Shown: piece by piece, positions 32,202 to 45,547 of the stretch
How the letters are laid out: every line of letters starts with the position of its first letter
How positions within the stretch are numbered: the stretch's first letter is position 1
Assembly (NCBI GenBank): GCA_010909165.1
Contig: MU008172.1
Coordinates: 124,001 to 188,000, forward strand
Reading direction: 5' to 3'
Source of the DNA: Anthoceros angustus
Lineage: Eukaryota; Streptophyta; Anthocerotopsida; Anthocerotales; Anthocerotaceae
DNA: 64,000 nucleotides
The notes under the pieces: model-generated
The model's input: only the letters and a program-made list of their open reading frames with translations
Database searches by the model: none
What the model was told of the DNA's origin: nothing
Made by a program: the position numbers and the translations under genes

Positions 32202-34439
32202 CCCTCCACAGCAGTCCCCCGGTCTCGCGCCTCAAATCAGTGACACCGCGCGAATTACAGGGGTCGGTCTCAGTTCCTACCTCTCCTCGGCCCGCGCCGC
32301 CGCCCGTAGCGCCTTCCTCCTCTAGCGTCGCGACTCGCGATGTCGCTGATGGGGGTTCGGAGCTCCTTCCCTTCGTGGGTGCGCCTCGCGCCCTCCTGCA
32401 GATCGCAATGTCCCCAGACGCAGCTCCTCGACTTCGTCGCGCTCCAGCCGTCGTTGCGCTCCGCTGCTCGCTCCCGCCCCAGCCGCCGTTGCGCTCCGTT
32501 GTGAACGGACTTCTGTTACTTCCTAGGGTTAAGTTCCCCAGGTTCCCCTACCTGATGACCTCTCACGCTCGCTCCACACCCCAATCCACAACCCCACACT
32601 CGTTCGACTAGATCGGTTGACTCAAGCCTATAGACCTATCACTCCCTAATTATACCAACCCCTACCTCACATATATAGACCTTTTAGTGGACATCCCAAG
32701 TCCATGGGCCAAGGAACATCGAGTTCCGGACCCTTATTATCTAACCTAAAATAAAACAAGGAAAAAAAAACCATAGGCCAAGGGCGTTTCTTTTATAAAT
32801 ACCTTTGCCTCATCATCTTGACTTATTTTCACACCACACTTGACCAAAAAACAAAAAAAACACTTCAAGGCATCCCAACAAGGGGTTTCCGAGTCGGATC
32901 GTTTACATGTACGAGTCGAAGGTATACAAAAGCCATCCAAAACCATGTTTTCTGATTTCATTAAAAAAAAACCCCTAAACCTAGGAGCAAATCATAGAGG
33001 ATCTGTTTTCCGTGTATTTGTATGTCCTCATCTCATATTAGTTTGGCTAACCAGCGGGTACATTGCCTATAAGCGGTTTTGAAAATCGAGGCAACTTTGT
33101 ATGGACAACAAAAATAGCAATGGAAAATCCACATGTGTTGAGTCGGTGTCCACCGTCATCATGGTCACCCTCTACATTAGTGGGGAGGTCGTGTGGTATT
33201 GGGGCGTTATAAACCTTGCATCTCACCGCCCAATGTCGGTAGCGGGGTGGAGGAAGATTGGACTATCTACCGCTCATGTACGTACACCGAGCGACCCCGT
33301 CTGGAATCGTTTGGAAGTGGCTTGCCCTGCCAGAATATTGCATGCGATGGAGACCTCACCTCCGTGACCCGACTCTTGAAGCGAGAATTCCACATGGGCG
33401 ATGGAAATTGGAAGTTGACCGCGGTGGTGGCAATCACAACATGGGCGGGTTCCTTTCAAGCACGCTGGAGTGATCCGGCTGCTTCATTGCTTGGTCCTTA
33501 AGGAATTTACGGTTGAGGCGGGGGCGCGGTCTGACTTGCGTGTTGATCAACACTGGATTCCACTCACGGGGTTGGAGGCGGTGTAGAATGGAGGGAGGCA
33601 AAGGGCACGACATGTCCAGTGTACTTCTGGTGGTCAAGGATAAAATTGGAGAAAGTCATCTTTACATGTGTACCGAGGTGTTAGTGCGGCTATCTGTGAA
33701 AGCGATTGATTGAACATCGTGTTTGAGTTGGATTGTCACATGACATCCATTGTCATCTTATACACGGTTTACAACATACGATCTTCCCTAGCGAGGAGAT
33801 TAGGAGCAGATTTGGTGATTGTATTGATGCACTGCTGCACATGCGAATGGGCGCCGCCGCGCTTCTTTGAAATCGGTCCGTTGTTTATGAAATCCATACC
33901 TTGCACGGCGTGAACGAGCGCCCTGATCTCGCTCATCAAATACCCGGCGTCAATCTGCTTGAACACATTCTCCGGAATCGTCACCACTCCCATGCTTCGG
34001 CTTGTGCTCCACCAGTGTTCGTTGTCTAGAGTGCCTCCGGGGACCTTGCCGCTGATGTGTTTGTTGTGTTCATAGCACTTGCATGCACGTTCTACCAAAG
34101 TGCGGATACCACCGGTATCCGGTGCTTAAGACCACGGTTCCTCCTACCGAATCCTCGAAACAAACACGTAGCCTATCCACGCATACGACACACCTCGATC
34201 ACATGGAGCAAAGTTTTCCAATCCTACATCCCCCACCATCGGGTCATCAAACCCGGAGGGGCTCTTGCCTCCTTCACTTCGCTCCGCATCCCAAGGACCA
34301 TTGAGTTGTCGCTGCTTTGCTTCACCACATGCCATATGACCCTTGGTCTCGGGCTTCCTCGTTGGTCTACCTTCAGACACATATGAACCCGGGCACCCGA
34401 CCATGTTGTTCACCATGGGCTCCTTATTGAGCGTCTTTC
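32202..34439. other. Unassigned repeat-like DNA
   Basis: The first ~400 bases are GC- and pyrimidine-rich and could be the promoter side of the minus-strand cluster. From 32640 on the sequence is AT-richer. Short frames on both strands (for example 34098-33769 and 34575-34144, minus) show no recognised domain. Probably transposon debris. Confidence 0.3.
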
Positions 34440-35665
34440 CGCCTCCATAGCGGGGCTCCTCGCCCACCTCCTCCTCTTGAGTCGGTCCATGGAATTGATT
34501 CGAAGATCCATGAATTGGCGCACTGGGATCCACATCAAGAAATGACATTACGGCATAAGCGAACAGTGCTATCATGCAGGCCGATCCTGCGCGTCCGCAC
34601 CCAATCTCCCTCTCGTCTGGTGAATCAACCTCTTCAAGTCTTAGGGGCTTGATGAGGAAACAACCCGATCATCTGCGGTGTTGTAACACAATTTTAGTTC
34701 CCTCGGCAAACAAAGTTGTCACTCCACCGCCAAGTTGCGTCGGTTCTCTGAGTACAAACGATTGAGGCACACAATCCTTATCCAAGCTCCTTGCGGCGCA
34801 AGTGAAAAAGTCCCCATCGTCTGACTGTCCTCGACAATCTTTGTCACATTGGTTTATACGGTAACATGTCATCATAGCACCCCTAAGGAGCACATATTTA
34901 AGGCCGGATCTTGGAAGGCGGATGGAGGGAGTAGCGTGCCTTGATATCGACCACATCGAGGATGTTGATGACCATCGTGAGCGACTCCAAGCGGAAAAAC
35001 CCGGCAAGGTGGGATCTTTGGCAACATGGTGAACATGGCCGGTTTGTAGAAACCTCGATCGTATGCTTTGTTGATACCTCAGGCTTGGATCTAGATCTAA
35101 TCAGGAAGTATGACCAAGATTTACCAAAGCGCGAGTTTGAAGGGGTCATCATGGTTCAAAGGCATCACCACATCCTAGGTATTTCGTATTGTGGTCTTCC
35201 ATTCTTGGATGACACATCTATGGTGAGAAGTCTTGATGGGCGTGTAGGTGCTATGTGACATGTTCGGCATAAAACCAATGTGACGGCATTACCGGAGGGC
35301 GGTCATGCGATGCAGACTTTTCACTTGCTTGAAGAGCTTGGATAAATTGTGTGCCTCAATCGTTTGTACTTAAGAACCGGCAAGCGCAACTTGGCGGTGG
35401 GGTGACTTTGTTTGCCAGCGGTGGAACTAAAATTGTGTTACAACACTGCAGGATGATCGGGTTGTTCTATCGAAGCCCCTAAGACTCTTGAAGTTGATTG
35501 ACGATGAGGAGATTAGGTCTTTGGGCCAGGTCGCGGATGGATCGATATGATATTGTTGTGATTATCTATCATTTCTGTTGATGTGGATCCCAAATCAATT
35601 CATGGATCTTGATCAATTCCATGGTAGGGCACCCCACTCAAGGCAAGTGTTGGCGCTGAGACATG
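34440..35665. repeat. Imperfect inverted repeat, arms about 430 bp
   Basis: The left arm (about 34440-34890) and the reverse complement of the right arm (about 35240-35665) share a colinear series of phrases: CCATGGAATTGAT, AGATCCATGAATTG, GGGATCCACATCAA, CTTAGGGGCTT, AACCCGATCATC, GTTGTAACACAATTTTAGTTCC, ACAAACGATTGAGGCACACAAT. Similarity is about 80 percent by eye. The spacer is about 350 bp. Either a foldback element or two copies of one element in opposite orientation. Confidence 0.75.
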
Positions 35666-36855
35666 AAAGACACAACCACTCAAATGCAACCGGACGTTCT
35701 CTTTGTTCGAATGTACGTGTTAAGGCCTCCACTTTCCATGACTTATAAGGACAAGAAGCGGCAAGAACTACGATTTGGGTATAGCTAAGTGTTCATCGAG
35801 GGTGACCCAGTTTTGAAGGCGGTGGAAGTTACTAATTTGATTCACCATGCGATGTCGGGATATCGTTCGAACCTCTTCAAATGTCTCACGCAAATGCTTG
35901 GCGATGTAACATGGATGAGGTTGAGTTTTTTGGCCTTGTCCACCCACACGAACATTTGTTTCAATGTCAATTCTCCAACCAGGACTTTCATGCATGTTGT
36001 CTTCAAGTTGTTGTTCCAGTGATTCGATGCCACAAACTTCCATACCCTCACCTTTATACTAAGCTCCTTTGTGTCAATGACCAAGTTTGCTCTAACCATG
36101 TTGTTGTCTTCCTTGAATTCCTGCGGGCCTTATTTGTTTGGTGTGAGCCCGAGCCTCCACCTCGAACTGCTTGTCTCCCACTTCTCAAAGATTTCATCCA
36201 CGTACTTCCACACCTCATCATCAACCTCGCAACACAATAATCCGATGTCCGGTTGTCCACGAGGCGGTGATAAGCGACCTTAGGTCCATGCTTGGTCGCA
36301 TCCCACTTAGGAACCACCGCCGGGCATATATCTCCAACTTCGGTCTAAGTCACACTTCACCCATATTCTTTGGCCTTCATCTCGATTCGATGTACCTCAC
36401 AGTCGATGAAAGTAAAAAATCTTCGGCATCCAATGGTGTTGTGATCGATGGCAACTAACCTCATCTCCTCATTTGTGAGGCCGGCAAGAACATATGCATC
36501 CATCCACTGTACTCTTGAACCAATGGATACAAGTCGGCTAGTCTAGATCTGGTCTGGAAGGAATGATTCCCTCGCAATACATAAAATTTGTACACCCCAA
36601 TCCACCTTATCCATGTCAAAGAAGTTCTTGTTGGGACCTTTGGGGCCGGGTCTACAATGACAATCATGGGCAACACACCACGTGGAATGCTTCATCTTTT
36701 GCATCAAAGCCTCCACCCAAGCCAGTCTAGCTTACGTACCTTTGCCAACAAAGTTCTTAAAGGTCTACAACTGATGGATGCCTTTAACGTGGACTCCAAT
36801 ACTCTCTTTCCCGCAATTGCCTCTCTCGCAACATCTCTTGACCTCTCGGCCCTCT
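35666..36855. other. Unassigned repeat-like DNA
   Basis: Minus frames (36317-36054, 36099-35842 and 36043-35768) overlap and give no recognised motif. A plus frame at 36588-36857 begins MYTPIHLIHVKEVLVGTFGA. Probably transposon debris adjoining the copia terminal repeat at 36856. Confidence 0.3.
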
Positions 36856-39800
36856 AACGTAATTTAGGAATCTGAGGATCAATTAAACATATATAATAAT
36901 TACATTGTGTCAAGAACATACATAAAACTTATGTGTTGTATGAAAAGACAACTAAAGAGACTTATGAATCAACGTGTCTTATCCAAAGCAGTAACCCTAA
37001 TGAAAAGACATATATAATGCTAAGAGCTTAACTTGACTAAATAACCCAAACCCTAATCAATAACTAGCACATGTATTCCTTTACTCCCACTTGCTAGTAA
37101 TGATCTCGTATATCTTGGGCTCTACTACAAGCTGAAGTGGTGAGTTATGGTCTTAGCTCTCAAACTCCATAGCCATCATCTGCGGTGGTGTTACGTCCTC
37201 TCCTTCTGCGGTCAGTAAAGATGCTTTCGGTGTGAAGCCAAGCGATGATGAGGTCGCGTGCTATATAACCTTGGCACAATTCATTTTGCCGGTTACTTCT
37301 CGACTTCTTTGGGCGTAGATTTTCATCTTGAGCTCCTCTGCCATGGCCTCCGGATTAGCTATGAGCGACTCCTAAGCGCCTTGACTCGAGACGCCCTTGG
37401 AAGATTTGCGTTGGCTAGGACAACTCCGGCAGCGTGGCTCCCAAGACATCACGATACGAGTATCAAGAAAGGCGTCGGTGGGCGAAGGGAACAACAAAGG
37501 AGTTTCTTGAGCCGTCTGCTGCCCTCAAGTGCGAAATGGGTGGCCCTTCTGCTCCTCCTCAGCCAAGACCCAAAGCTCTTGTGAAACAATCACGACTCGT
37601 TGCCTTGAGTGAGGCGAGACCCATGGTCTGACCCACCTACAGATTATCCAAAGCCTCAGCGGACGCCGAGACTAGGATCATCGATGTGCTGTAAGTATCC
37701 GTGCTCACCTGTTTGGTACAAGGTCTGGGTAGGTTGCAAGAGATAACCATGAAGCGTGTGAGCGTGCGCATCTACTGCCACTGGTCATGTCGTGAGCATA
37801 TCTGAGCATCCACGAACCTTTCACATTGGTTCTTCCTTCTTTTTATGTTTGTGGTACTAAACTCTCTCTCTCCCACTTCCTCCTTGCAGGGTCAAACTTC
37901 AGACTGGAGGAAGAGGCTAATCTTGAGCCTGAAGAGCGAATTTCTTACGAAGAACATCGTCGTCGCAATTCTCCAAGATCAGATGAGAGTTTTTCTTCTG
38001 TTCATAGCTTTGGCCATGACTCCTACGAGGAGGAGTTCGAATCCGAGTCTCTTCGTTCTGGGGAGTGTGTTGACTTTGGTTACTCCTCTGACTATGGCAG
38101 CTTTGACTCGGGTTTCTAGGCCTTAGAGCATTACTTTGAATTGTTGCTGCTGCTGGATAAGAGAGCTGCTGACTCTCCCATCCCTAAACGTTGGACATGT
38201 TTCTGATGAGCATCTCTGCTCAGTGCCTTTGTGAGAATGTCTGCCGGGTTGCTTTGTGTTGGTACATACTCGAGTGCTATGGTTCCAGCTCCCACCAGTT
38301 CCCTGATGTAGTGATACTCAACTTCTACATGTTTCGTCCGAGAATGAAACACGGGATTCTTGGCTAAAGCCATCGAGCCATGATTATCGGTGTAGATAGT
38401 CGTGCATGTGGGCAGTGGAATCCCAAGTTCAGAAAAGAGTAATCTGCACCACATAACTTCCTTAGCAGCTGCAGTTAACACCCTATATTCTGCTTCTGTG
38501 CTTGAGAGTGCCATTGTCGGCTGTTTCTTGCTCGACCAACATATAGGTCCTCCTGCAAAACAAAGCACATAGCCAGAGACTGATTTCCTTGTGTCCACAT
38601 CTCCAGCATAGTCAGAGTCGGTGTAAGCTTCTATGTCAGTGCATTCAATCTGGCATGCAGGAAATACCTAAAGTTGGTGTTCCTTCAAGTACCTAAGCAT
38701 GCGTTTCAAGCTAGCCAGTGTTCGGACCGGATTTTCTAAGAGCGTGATAGGGCACTCGTTGTATAGGCCACCTCCGCCTCATTGTGTTCGATGCATATAT
38801 TAGCTTACCTACTCCATGCAGCCAGGGGATCTTTGACATTTGATCCTTCTTGTGTAGAAGGAGACATACTCCGACTAAGCTTAAGTCACTGTGGGAAGAG
38901 GGGTAGAAGCGAGTTTGCATCCTTGAGGCCCAACTGACAAAGCCTTGTCCATAAGGTAGCGTGGTTGAGTCAATGTCATCACAGTGCACTGTTCCTTTGA
39001 ATATGAATCCAGGCAGCTACGTAAAGGGCCGAGGCTAGACATCTTGAATTTAGTGGCCGCATATCTGTGATGCTTGTTATAAAAGCTTGGTGTTCTTGGA
39101 TCGGTCAGTCATCCGTACCTTTGCAAGGTAACATTACATCTCCTTTATGTAGATATAAAAGGCTGCATCGCTTGCTCTTTGTGAAACCTAATTCCGGCAA
39201 TTCAGGTGTCTAAGGCGTTCCATTTCATGGTGATTGCTTGAAGCCATACAAGCACTTGATCGACTGGAGCATGATTTTCTTTTCCTTTCACCTCATATCA
39301 CGGAGGTCTTTGCATGTATATCTACTATCCAATTTTCCATGTAGGCTTTTAACATCATACATCGCAACTCATAATCATAGTGTGTGGACATGGCAAGGAT
39401 TGTTCTAAAGGTGGCAAGCTTGACGGAGCGAAAGTTTCAAGATAGTCCAATCCGAGGACTTGTGAGAAACCCCTTGCTACCAGCGAGCCTTGTACCTATC
39501 GAAGGTACCATCGCCTTTACTTTGAGTTTGAAAACCCACTTACAAGAAACCAATTTTACACTTTGGTGGTAATTGATGCAAGCTCCATGTGCCGTTCTCA
39601 ATTAAGGAGTCATACTCGATTGTATTGCTTTCTCCCACTCTTTGTGGTCGGTCTACTCAACGCCTCTTGGTAGGATTGTGGTTCTCACGAGGATCCAGGG
39701 CGTTGCGGCATTGACCTCCACTTGTGAGGAAGTAACTCTAAAATCGGTGCCGCAGTGTGTCGGAGGTTGCCTTTGGCCGAGATGGATATCGTCTAGGTGG

Positions 39801-41400
39801 TTCTTGATGGGATCTTATGCAGGTTGGTTGGCAATAGGATTATCATCCAACTCGATTCTGCCCGACGTGCCATTTCCATCTTAGGAGGATGTTGTTCTGT
39901 AAAACTTGCTGATTTTGATCTTCCGGCGCAGTGCGTGTTCTTGTTCAACTACACCTCATCTATGTCCACGAACTCAAAATGCATATGTCATCCCCACTGC
40001 GAGCAACGTCCTCAGTTGAGCAGTGAGTTAGTGATACATTGGATCAAATTGTGAATCAACAAATCTTGTTGTGTCTTCATCTTCATTGAGGACATGATCC
40101 TCAGCGGCTCCCACGATGCCCAAGTGCGACTTTCATCAAAGGTAACACTTACGGCATACACAATCAACAAAGTTGGGCAACCTTTGTCTTCTACGGTGCA
40201 TCCGATGACCTCTATTTCGTGCAATGTTTCCAATTTTCTGGTCTCTAATTTGCCACCTATTGTAAGCGTATGTTGCATAGGAGCGGCACGAGTTTAATGT
40301 TGAATGTGTGGATTCTACTTGTTTTCTTAGCGTGCTTACAAGCTACCCCTATGCGAGTTAGCAAGCAGGTGGGCTTCAACAAGGTTAGTAATTTGAAATC
40401 CACATGTTCTATCTTTTCTCGGATCATGCAGATCAACGATCAACTGCAATTAGCCTCGAGATACTATTGAAACGTCTGTCGGCGTGTTGTCTATGTCCTC
40501 AATCACATTTATTAGCTTATCAACACTAGGTGTATGGGAAGCATGTGTTGTTAGAAAACCTCTCGATTGTAGTTTCTTTGTGGTAGGGCACCTTGTGCGG
40601 GAAGAGGATCCAACTCAAGTTGGTGAAGGAATCTCTTATTTCCTTTCACCGTCAGCGTTTTGTACTTCGTTTGTCGATGCATAGCGTGTCCGATGAGTTG
40701 CTCGGCCACGAAGTTCCAAGGTGCCTCCACAGCTTGACCCCCTACGGCGATTATGGCGGTCCAAGCTCGGCAGGCCGCCAATCCACTCGATTGGCCATTC
40801 ATGGGGCCAAATTTTTGTGTTGCTAGAAAGTCTGTTTCAACATTTTGATTTTATAGATATGCCTCTAATAATCTACTGCGGTCAGATGGTAGTTGTCCTA
40901 GTGCACTTCATCTGATTTGCTAGGGTAGCAAATCGGAGATGCGCTAGGATTACTCCCCTAATCGCTAGAAATTATAAGAGCATCTATAGAAATAAAGCAA
41001 CACAAAGCACTTTCTTTATGTTTCTATTTTCTTGATCAAGAAAGCATTTTCTAAATCAAAAACAACGAAACTATATGCAAATGCATCTTTTCAATGCATT
41101 TTACAATGTGCATTCACTAGAATGCGATCGCATCTAATGCCTACGATACCATAACGTAATTTAGGCGGATCACGGATCAATTAAACATATATAATAATTA
41201 CATTGTGTCAAGAACATACATAAAACTTATGTGTTGTATGAAAAGACAACTAAAAGAGACTTATGAATCAACGTGTCTTATCCAAATGGCGTAACCCTAA
41301 TGAAAAGACATATATAATGCTAAGAGCTTAACTTGACTAAATAACCCAAACCCTAATCAATAACCAGTAGCACATGTATTCCTTTACCCTCATCATCGCT
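36856..41400 (-). mobile_element. Decayed Ty1/copia retrotransposon with terminal repeats
   Basis: About 245-bp direct terminal repeats (TAACGTAATTTAGG to ATTCCTTTAC on the plus strand) lie at 36856-37100 and 41152-41400. A TGGTATCG primer-site-like sequence follows on the minus strand at ~41151-41140. Inside, on the minus strand, are a VTFDES-type integrase end (~40130) and an RT region with WVFKLKVK, ARGFSQVLGLDYLETFAPSVK (~39550-39400, frameshifted) and MSKIPWLHGVGKLIYA (~38840). The RNase H part is intact: DTRKSVSGYVLCFAGGPICW, SSTEAEYR, YTDNHGSMALAKN, RTKHVEVEYH (38598-38131). The order gag side to RNase H fits copia. The 37101-38130 segment holds no recognised copia sequence. Confidence 0.8.
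37826..38119 (+). other. Acidic Ser-rich open frame inside the copia element
   Basis: After a good splice-acceptor-like tract (CTCTCTCTCCC..TTGCAGGG at 37862-37892) the frame reads NFRLEEEANLEPEERISYEE and ends FGYSSDYGSFDSGF at a stop. It might be the last exon of a captured or transposon gene, but no family was recognised and coding is unproven. Confidence 0.18.
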
Positions 41401-41518
41401 AGCCCTGTCATCATTAGCCGCATAGCCTTCTCTATGAACTTTGGGAGCTCTTCTTGCCCCTCTCGGACATCATGTGGCGGTAGCCAGCACTTGTTGACCT
41501 TCCCACCCCGGAGTCCTC

Positions 41519-43140
41519 CAGGAGGCCTCCACCACCACCGAGGAGGAGGCGAAGGGCCCAAGGAGAGGAGGCGAAGGAGCCCAAGTCAAGGCCAAGGAGA
41601 GGCGAAGGCAAGGCAGAGCCCAAGGAGAGGAATGAGGCCTCCACCACCACCGAGGAGGAGGCGCGAAGTCCGTGGACAAAAGCGGGAAGCATCAAAGAAG
41701 GCGATGGACAGCTACGTGGCACGCCTGCAAAATGGAGAAGTTGGTGCGAAGGCGAAGATCAAGGAGAGCGGCGGTTCATCATCGGAGGCGAAGAAGATGA
41801 GCACAAGCTTGGATACATGGCGTGACCCGGATCAAGGGCAGGGAAGAAACCTCGCGGCTACGAGAAGATAGCTCGAGAGGAAGAGGATGTCTTGACACTG
41901 CGGTCACGGAAGACACGGAAGGAAGCTTGGGATCCTCTTCCGAACCTATGCCAAGATGCCAAAGTCGTTTGAGCCATTGCCAGCGAGAACAGCTGGGAGC
42001 AACATCAAAGTCAGTGGGCGATGTGGAGAAACCCTGCATGCGGAGCGATGGCACAAAAGCTTCGGAGATGCCATGTTTGACCTACAAGACATGGGGTTGG
42101 CGTGAAGGAAGTCGGGGTTTGACTCGGCGGATGTTGACAACCCTTGAAGGCGAAGCAAGTGTCCAAGATTTGCCACAAGTGGCAATGATGTCATTCCGAC
42201 CTCCGAACAAGCATCTCGTGGAGAAGCGGAATCTTTGCAGTGGGGGTGGCTTTGGTCAACAATCGGGAGGCACATTGAAATCAATGGATTCGCACCAAGG
42301 AGGGTGTTGATTGACACGGAGAACCGTGATCGTTGGAAGAAGAGTGAAGGAAGCGTTGGGTCTCCACCAAGAAAGGTTGAAGGAAACCAAGTGGAAGATC
42401 CGAATTTGGGACCACGGAGCATGTGTTGGGGTGACAAGGTACAAGTGAAGGTTTCATTCAAACCAAGAGACTTCACCTTTGTCGGTACCTGCCTTGGTCA
42501 CGAACACATTTGATGTCTTCTTTGGGAGCTTTGTACAAACACAGTCATGGTGGATTTGTGGTGAGCAGTCTACTATCGACCCGGTGGAGAAGGCTGAGCA
42601 AAAGCATGAGCGGATTGCCCGCATCCCTCTGCGGTATGGCAAGGATCATGAGAACCTCATTGCCAGCGTCTACCCGTGTTTGGCGTAGTGAAGGACACGC
42701 CATACGTGCTTGAACCTCTTGGCGTGTGTCTAACAACCACGATGGAGGATTTTGAGGAGGAGGAAGACAAGCTAGGGTTGCAACCACCCTCGGAGGAGGT
42801 TCTTCAAGTCGGACCCTGGTATGCAATGAGCCGTGCAAAAGGCGGAGGATGGTGCAAGAGGACCCGGTGTCCTATGAGCCGAGAACTGCAGTTCTTGCCT
42901 AGGGTTGAGCCTGTTTGTGACCTAAACACCGGTCATCACATGGCGACCTCGGGAAGCGGCATAGTGCTCGTGGAACTCTTTGGAGGCATCGATCTGCGGC
43001 TTGGGCGGTGCTAAAGTGTGGCATCAAAGTGCGAAGATACGTGCATTGTGACCCGGATCCAAAAGCAAGGATTGTGTCAGCGAGCGCGTAAAGACTTGAT
43101 GGGGAGTACCTAACCTCGCGTGGGAGTGGGTGAAGGGTTA
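41519..43140 (+). mobile_element. Ty3/gypsy fragment, copy 1 (gag end, protease, methyltransferase start)
   Basis: Degraded plus-strand gypsy sequence colinear with 53850-55360. Recognisable are the linker SLDTWRD.. (~41800), a protease region (INGFAPRRVLID at ~42290, with the catalytic DTG reading DTE here), WKIRI..TEHVLG-like sequence, and finally GSGIVLVELFGGID at ~42955-42995, the first motif of a C5 DNA methyltransferase. Many 1-4 base differences from copy 2 change the frame. It ends at the CACTA boundary at 43141. Confidence 0.7.
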
Positions 43141-44636
43141 TACTACTACATTTTGTCCCTCAAACAACGCTCAAAACAAGCGGTTGGAAAAGGCGTTGTT
43201 TCTTGGGTTCGAACCATACCTCGTTTGGTGTGGATTTAGTACGACTAGGTCCGGGTAATTCTTAATGAGTAATTTTAGTTCTTAACAAATAATTTTAATT
43301 CTCAATTATTAATTTTAAATTTAATCAATATAGTATATAATTAATCGGATATTTAGTAAACAATGGAATACACTTAGCAGCGGCTTCATCCATCCAGGTC
43401 TGTCCGTTCCAACTTGTCGAACTTAGCGGCCGGCCGAATCCAGGCCCCGCTTCATGAGCACATCCGTCTGTTCGGGGAAGCCATCCGTCCCGTTCGACCC
43501 TAAGGCCTTTTGTCCCAGGCTCTCCGATCCTAACGGTTCCGTTCAGCCCTAACGATATGACTCCGTCAAGTTCATCCTGGATCTGTCTGTCTCAGCTCGT
43601 CCGATCTATGATTCCGTTCGGACCTAACGGATCGGCTCCTGAGCCTTTCGTCCCAAGGGCTGTCCGATCCTAACGGTTCGTTCAGCCCTAGCAAGACTCC
43701 GTCAAGTTACATCCTAAGGATCTGTCTTGTCTCAAGCTCCGTCCGATCTAACGATTCGTCGGACCTACAGGATCGGCTCAAAATCCGTCGCATGACGGAC
43801 TGTGGGTCTCGCATATCCGAGTGTGGTGAGGATAGTTAAAATGGGTTGTAGAAAGAAAGGTCCGACCCAAGACCTCCGACACTACACATGGACAAGCCCT
43901 AGACCAATAGATGTCACGGAATAGGAGGTGTTTTTTACATATACATCACTTTCAAAACAACGGCGTCCATCACGGCAACTACCGGCAAGCATCCAGATGT
44001 TGAGGATCCTTTCTTCTCAAGCTTGTCTACACCGGAGTTCGTGCTTGCGGCAAGCTCGACCTAAGCTCGGATCGCCCGGTTTGGAGCGGATTCGGAGGCG
44101 GGATTCCAGAATGTGCTAGAGGATGTGCTTGCGGAAATCAACGTAGGCGGGAGAAGGAGCGGCGGAGATTAGGTACCCTTGTGCTCTCGAATTGCCTTGG
44201 TGGCTCATGGATGGAAGGCTGAATTGCTTCTTCTTGGTGTCATGCATTGATACTGCGTTGTTGTGAGTGTGCAGGGTAGCGGCCCGAATTGGCCACCAAG
44301 GAGGCGGGGGCAAAGGTGCCGGTGAGAGTGCCTTGTTGTGATCCGTCCATAGTAGGAAGCAGGAATTCGGAGAGCAAGGATGATGAGGTTGCAGATTATG
44401 TATCAATCTGAGTTTGAGTTAGTTAGGTGGAATTCTCACTGAAGGCGGAGAAAAATGAGAGATACACAAAATGGAGCTTGGTAGAGCATTTGGACCTCGA
44501 AGGTGGATGTGCGATGGTATCAAGCCATTGGAACACCCACAAGATGTAATCACTTGACATGGTGCGAAGCTTGATGGAGGCATTTTCCCTTTGGGCTTTA
44601 CATCGGTGACTTCCATCAATGCCGCTCAAATGTCCT
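43141..44636 (+). mobile_element. CACTA transposon, 5' part, copy 1
   Basis: Begins TACTACTACATTTTGTCCC right after GGGTTA, the same base position in the gypsy sequence as the complete CACTA copy at 55361. It contains the subterminal CAAACAACG / CGTTGTTT motifs, the AT-rich block (43260-43360) and the CCTAACGG..CGTTCAGCCCTA repeats (43480-43790). It is cut off at about 44637 by a LINE fragment. Confidence 0.75.
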
Positions 44637-45369
44637 AAGCTGCCAAGCGGCTTAGAAGATTCGAGTTTGAACCTTTCGACTCCTGCTTGGCCCTCTCCCT
44701 CCTCCCAACTCCCCTTTCTCACATCCCCCCTAACCACTCCATTCGCAGGGCCCTTAAATTAAGATACCTTCGCCTCACCTGGTCCCCTCTTTCCTTTTCC
44801 CCCCCTCTCACTTCTAGACTCCGCTTTTACAAAGACGAGCTCCGAGTTAATCCTCCCTCTGGTAAATTTCCTACCCTGCCCCGCTACCTCAGTTCCCCCC
44901 TTTCCTTCAAACTCCGCACACTCATAGGTCAATTTCGTGTTAGCTCCCACCACCTCCGGATTGAGACCGACCGTTGGCTCAAGCCTACCCCTCCCCAAGA
45001 CGATAGGATCTGCAAGCTTTGCTCCTTGGATCCTGAATCTGAATCACACTTCCTCTTTTATTGTCCTGCCTATGCCGATATTCGGTCTCGTTACTCTCTT
45101 CTTTTGAATGTGCGGCTTCTCATTGCGATTTTTCTCTTTCCACATTCCTAGGCTCTGGACTATGTCTCTCGAGCTTCTTGATCTTGGCGGTCCTTGTTGG
45201 ACTCCTTGTAGTCTTTGCCTTCTTTTACGCTTCCCTCATACAGTCTGCTTCTCTAGTTCAGACGTACGTAAGTGTACTCGGTTTTTAAACCTCTTTTATG
45301 CTGTACTATCTCTGTCCCATGATGGTTCTTCCATCCTTTGTGGACATAAATAAAGTTGTTGTTGTTGTT
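44637..45369 (+). mobile_element. LINE 3' fragment, second copy
   Basis: Matches 29537-30248 including the C-terminal knuckle RICKLCSLDPESESHFLFYC and the tail AATAAAG(TTG)n. This copy keeps a longer single frame (44687-45151). The 5' junction with the CACTA sequence lies in a shared AGCTGCCAA, as for a 5'-truncated LINE insertion. Confidence 0.85.
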
Positions 45370-45535
45370 AGGATACTCACTGGCTGTTGAGGGTTATGTT
45401 TAACCCTACCTGGTTTAGGTTACCAGGGTTTATACAACCCTAACTCAAGAGACACAATTTTGTTCTTATATACTCTTGTTTAACATTAATTGCATTGTAT
45501 CATTTTACAAAATATCAGCTTCCCCTAGTTTAACA
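45366..45535 (+). mobile_element. Copia-type LTR, 170 bp
   Basis: Starts TGTTAGGATACTC inside the LINE tail and ends GTTTAACA, the TG...CA form of an LTR. A TATA-like TTATATAC lies near 45466. The primer binding site follows at once. This is the better preserved of the two LTR copies. Confidence 0.8.
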
Positions 45536-45547
45536 TGGTATCAGAGC
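45536..45547 (+). other. Primer binding site, initiator-Met tRNA
   Basis: TGGTATCAGAGC directly after the LTR, as at 30396. Confidence 0.9.

Noticed and set aside
41432-41722. Minus-strand Leu/Ser/Pro frames near the purine-rich repeat
   Set aside because: Products of a low-complexity repeat, with gypsy sequence on the opposite strand.
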